Source: an uncultured Oxalobacteraceae bacterium
Lineage (GTDB): Bacteria > Pseudomonadota > Gammaproteobacteria > Burkholderiales > Burkholderiaceae_D
NCBI GenBank assembly: GCA_903862415.1
Contig: CAIOYD010000041.1
Location: 124,001-188,000, forward strand
Direction of reading: 5' to 3'
Length of the DNA stretch: 64,000 nt
Below, one piece after another: positions 63,546 through 64,000 of the stretch (positions are counted from its first letter, which is position 1; every line of letters begins with the position of its first letter). The notes under the pieces were generated by a model. It made no database searches. It was not told the DNA's origin and saw only the letters and a list, made by a program, of their open reading frames with translations. The position numbers and the translations under genes are program-made.

Positions 63546-63650
63546 GTAGGATGTATTAGCGTAGCGTAATAAACCTATTTGCTGTCACTCAAGTCAGTCA
63601 GTAGGGTGTATTAGCGTAGCGTAATACACCCATTTGCTGTCACTCAAGTC
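63546..63650. repeat. Tandem 50-base repeat containing the dispersed palindrome, copy E
   Basis: Two 50-base units (63546-63595 and 63601-63650), differing at three positions, are separated by AGTCA. Each contains the GGGTGTATTAGCGTAGCG...AATACACC palindrome followed by ATTTGCTGTCACTCAAGTC. In the second unit that tail includes the last codon and stop codon of the kinase gene, so the duplication carries the 3' end of that gene. Confidence 0.85.
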
Positions 63651-64000
63651 TTACTGAGCTGATAAGGCACTTCGATGGTGACACACACGCCGTGTGGACT
63701 GTTAGGGGTGATAATGAACTGGTGATTCCCCTGATACAGTAATGCCAGTCGTTCGCGGATGTTTTGCAGTCCCACACCGGTGCCGTTACTCGGTACGGCG
63801 CCAAAGCCGAGTCCGTTGTCACTGACACTGACGCGTAATTTATTGTGTGCGACTTCGGCGACGATATCCACGCGGCCACCTTCGGCTTTGGGTTCGAGTC
63901 CGTGTTTGATGGCATTTTCAACCAGTGTCTGCAACATCATGGTTGGAAAGGCAGCCGAGCTTAAACCTTCCGGAATCGAGATTGAAAAGTCCAGCCGTTC
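63644..64000 (-). CDS. LytS/AlgZ-type sensor histidine kinase, C-terminal part
   Basis: The frame is open through the right edge, giving at least the last 118 residues. They carry the N box of the His_kinase/HATPase_c type, LQTLVENAIKHGLEPKAEGG, and the G box DNGLGFG and GVGLQNIRERLALLYQG, as in LytS, AlgZ and YpdA kinases. The phospho-acceptor His and any membrane part lie beyond the window. It should phosphorylate the LytTR regulator encoded next on the same strand. Confidence 0.9.
   Translation of the reverse strand, partial: ERLDFSISIPEGLSSAAFPTMMLQTLVENAIKHGLEPKAEGGRVDIVAEVAHNKLRVSVSDNGLGFGAVPSNGTGVGLQNIRERLALLYQGNHQFIITPNSPHGVCVTIEVPYQLSKT

Noticed and set aside
63546-63650. Direct repeats resembling a CRISPR array
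   Set aside because: Only two 50-base units with a 5-base spacer, no unique spacers of constant length and no cas genes; it is a tandem duplication of a palindrome.

Overview
The window looks like chromosome from a betaproteobacterium of the order Burkholderiales. This is inferred from gene order and protein style: ilvB-ilvH-ilvC, pssA, leuA, rpsO and pnp run together, followed further along by fdsGBAD, gcvHPT, mltG-tmk, rluD-pgeF and phaC-phaB-phaR. A mid-GC member of the Oxalobacteraceae (Undibacterium-like) would fit, but the genus is a guess. I see no rRNA or tRNA gene, no insertion sequence and no CRISPR array.

Layout. 1-1300: the end of an SCO protein, a decayed MqsRA toxin-antitoxin pair that still has its operator, and a SirB2 membrane protein. 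1391-6338: a nitric oxide response block (quinol NO reductase norB, divergent nsrR, nnrS, a Dnr-type regulator) with two NsrR-like palindromes. 6339-8493: squalene genes hpnD-hpnE. 8708-12688: cstA with its small YbdD partner, a DHA2-type exporter and a small lipoprotein. 13172-22503: branched-chain amino acid synthesis (ilvBHC, leuA) with a peptide transporter, two poorly known proteins and pssA in between. 22664-25229: rpsO and pnp. 25515-33490: an NAD-dependent molybdenum formate dehydrogenase (fdsGBAD) and a large beta-propeller/di-haem lipoprotein. 33503-41392: NAD(P)HX repair, a DadA-like oxidase, an ArnT-like glycosyltransferase, and glpK and glpD. 41393-44267: an AT-richer accessory patch with two exported proteins of unknown function and a BrnT/BrnA toxin-antitoxin. 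44268-49710: the glycine cleavage system and YgfZ. 49867-54506: mltG, tmk, bamD, rluD, pgeF and a small membrane protein. 54552-57844: polyhydroxybutyrate genes. 58004-59674: a chemoreceptor with a c-type haem motif. 59864-62526: three divergent paralogues of a family I do not recognise. 62705-64000: a LytTR response regulator and the end of its histidine kinase.

How it works together. The respiratory genes suggest life at changing oxygen levels: NO detoxification under NsrR and a Dnr-type regulator, formate oxidation to NADH, and a haem-bearing chemoreceptor whose promoter overlaps an FNR/Dnr-type palindrome. Carbon storage as PHB, pyruvate or peptide uptake by CstA, and glycerol use through GlpK/GlpD complete the metabolic picture.

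The most unusual signals are four. First, a 30-codon leucine-rich open frame lies before leuA, and its ATG sits almost at the predicted transcription start (a leaderless attenuation peptide). Second, there is the three-member AV-x2-Y-x2-TTS paralogue family, one copy of which has a hairpin over its ribosome binding site. Third, the haem chemoreceptor sits behind a Dnr-like site. Fourth, a family of long intergenic palindromes recurs at five places.
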